Assembly (NCBI GenBank): GCA_002364975.1 | Contig: DEYT01000011.1 | Location: forward strand, 30,855-45,271 | Origin: Opitutia bacterium UBA3151 | GTDB lineage: Bacteria > Verrucomicrobiota > Verrucomicrobiia > Opitutales > Seribacteraceae | Length of the DNA: 14,417 bases | Direction of reading: 5' to 3' | In this document: positions 14,415-14,417 of the stretch, one piece after another | How positions within the stretch are numbered: position 1 is the first letter of the stretch | Layout of the letters: the number at the start of each line of letters is the position of its first letter | Program-made: the position numbers and the translations under genes | The notes under the pieces: generated by a model | Told to the model about the DNA's origin: nothing | The model's input: the letters and a program-made list of their open reading frames with translations, nothing else | Database searches by the model: none

Positions 14415-14417
14415 ATA

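Noticed and set aside
1..14417. Mobile elements, prophage genes, CRISPR arrays, tRNA or rRNA genes
   Set aside because: No transposase, integrase, phage or Cas proteins, no spaced direct repeats, and no tRNA-like cloverleaf or rRNA sequence was seen; nearly all the sequence is accounted for by core genes.

Overview
This is an AT-rich, gene-dense chromosomal window with almost entirely housekeeping content: 14 protein genes, 13 of them on the minus strand. I see no RNA genes, insertion sequences, phage genes or CRISPR arrays. The fused SecDF next to recJ, a single-chain glycyl-tRNA synthetase, a chlamydial-looking ClpP paralogue, long-form SufT and scarce Shine-Dalgarno sequences suggest the Planctomycetes-Verrucomicrobia-Chlamydiae group, perhaps a marine Verrucomicrobiota (Opitutae-like) bacterium. 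That placement rests on remembered family features, not a search.

Right to left on the minus strand. (a) 13197-14414: an RhlE-type DEAD-box RNA helicase followed by a clear intrinsic terminator. (b) 12401-13066: a DUF445 membrane protein. (c) 7495-12320: yajC, secDF and recJ, i.e. Sec translocon accessory subunits followed by a DNA-repair exonuclease. recJ converges on the plus-strand glycyl-tRNA synthetase gene (5993-7498), and their stop codons share bases. (d) 5620-5880: a small putative lipoprotein transcribed divergently from glyS. (e) 12-5520: a seven-gene run in the order Fur-family regulator, sufC, sufB, sufD, sufT, rpiB, clpP, with gaps of 37 nt or less or a 4-nt overlap, so probably one operon.

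The suf operon builds iron-sulfur clusters. SufB, SufC and SufD form the scaffold complex and SufT is an accessory maturation factor. No cysteine desulfurase (SufS) or SufU/SufE is encoded here, so sulfur must come from a protein encoded elsewhere. The leading regulator is the most interesting gene. It keeps a Fur/PerR-like regulatory metal site, but with Cys where PerR has Asp85, and it has lost three of the four cysteines of the usual structural zinc site. Two candidate operators lie directly upstream of it: a 15-bp 7-1-7 inverted repeat resembling a PerR/Fur box and an 18-bp palindrome. The simplest model is an autoregulated, iron- or redox-responsive suf operon with a non-standard sensor.

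A secondary theme is loss of protein zinc sites: the glycyl-tRNA synthetase also lacks most of its zinc-knuckle cysteines. I found no wholly new multigene system. The rest is conserved core metabolism with some unusual variants.
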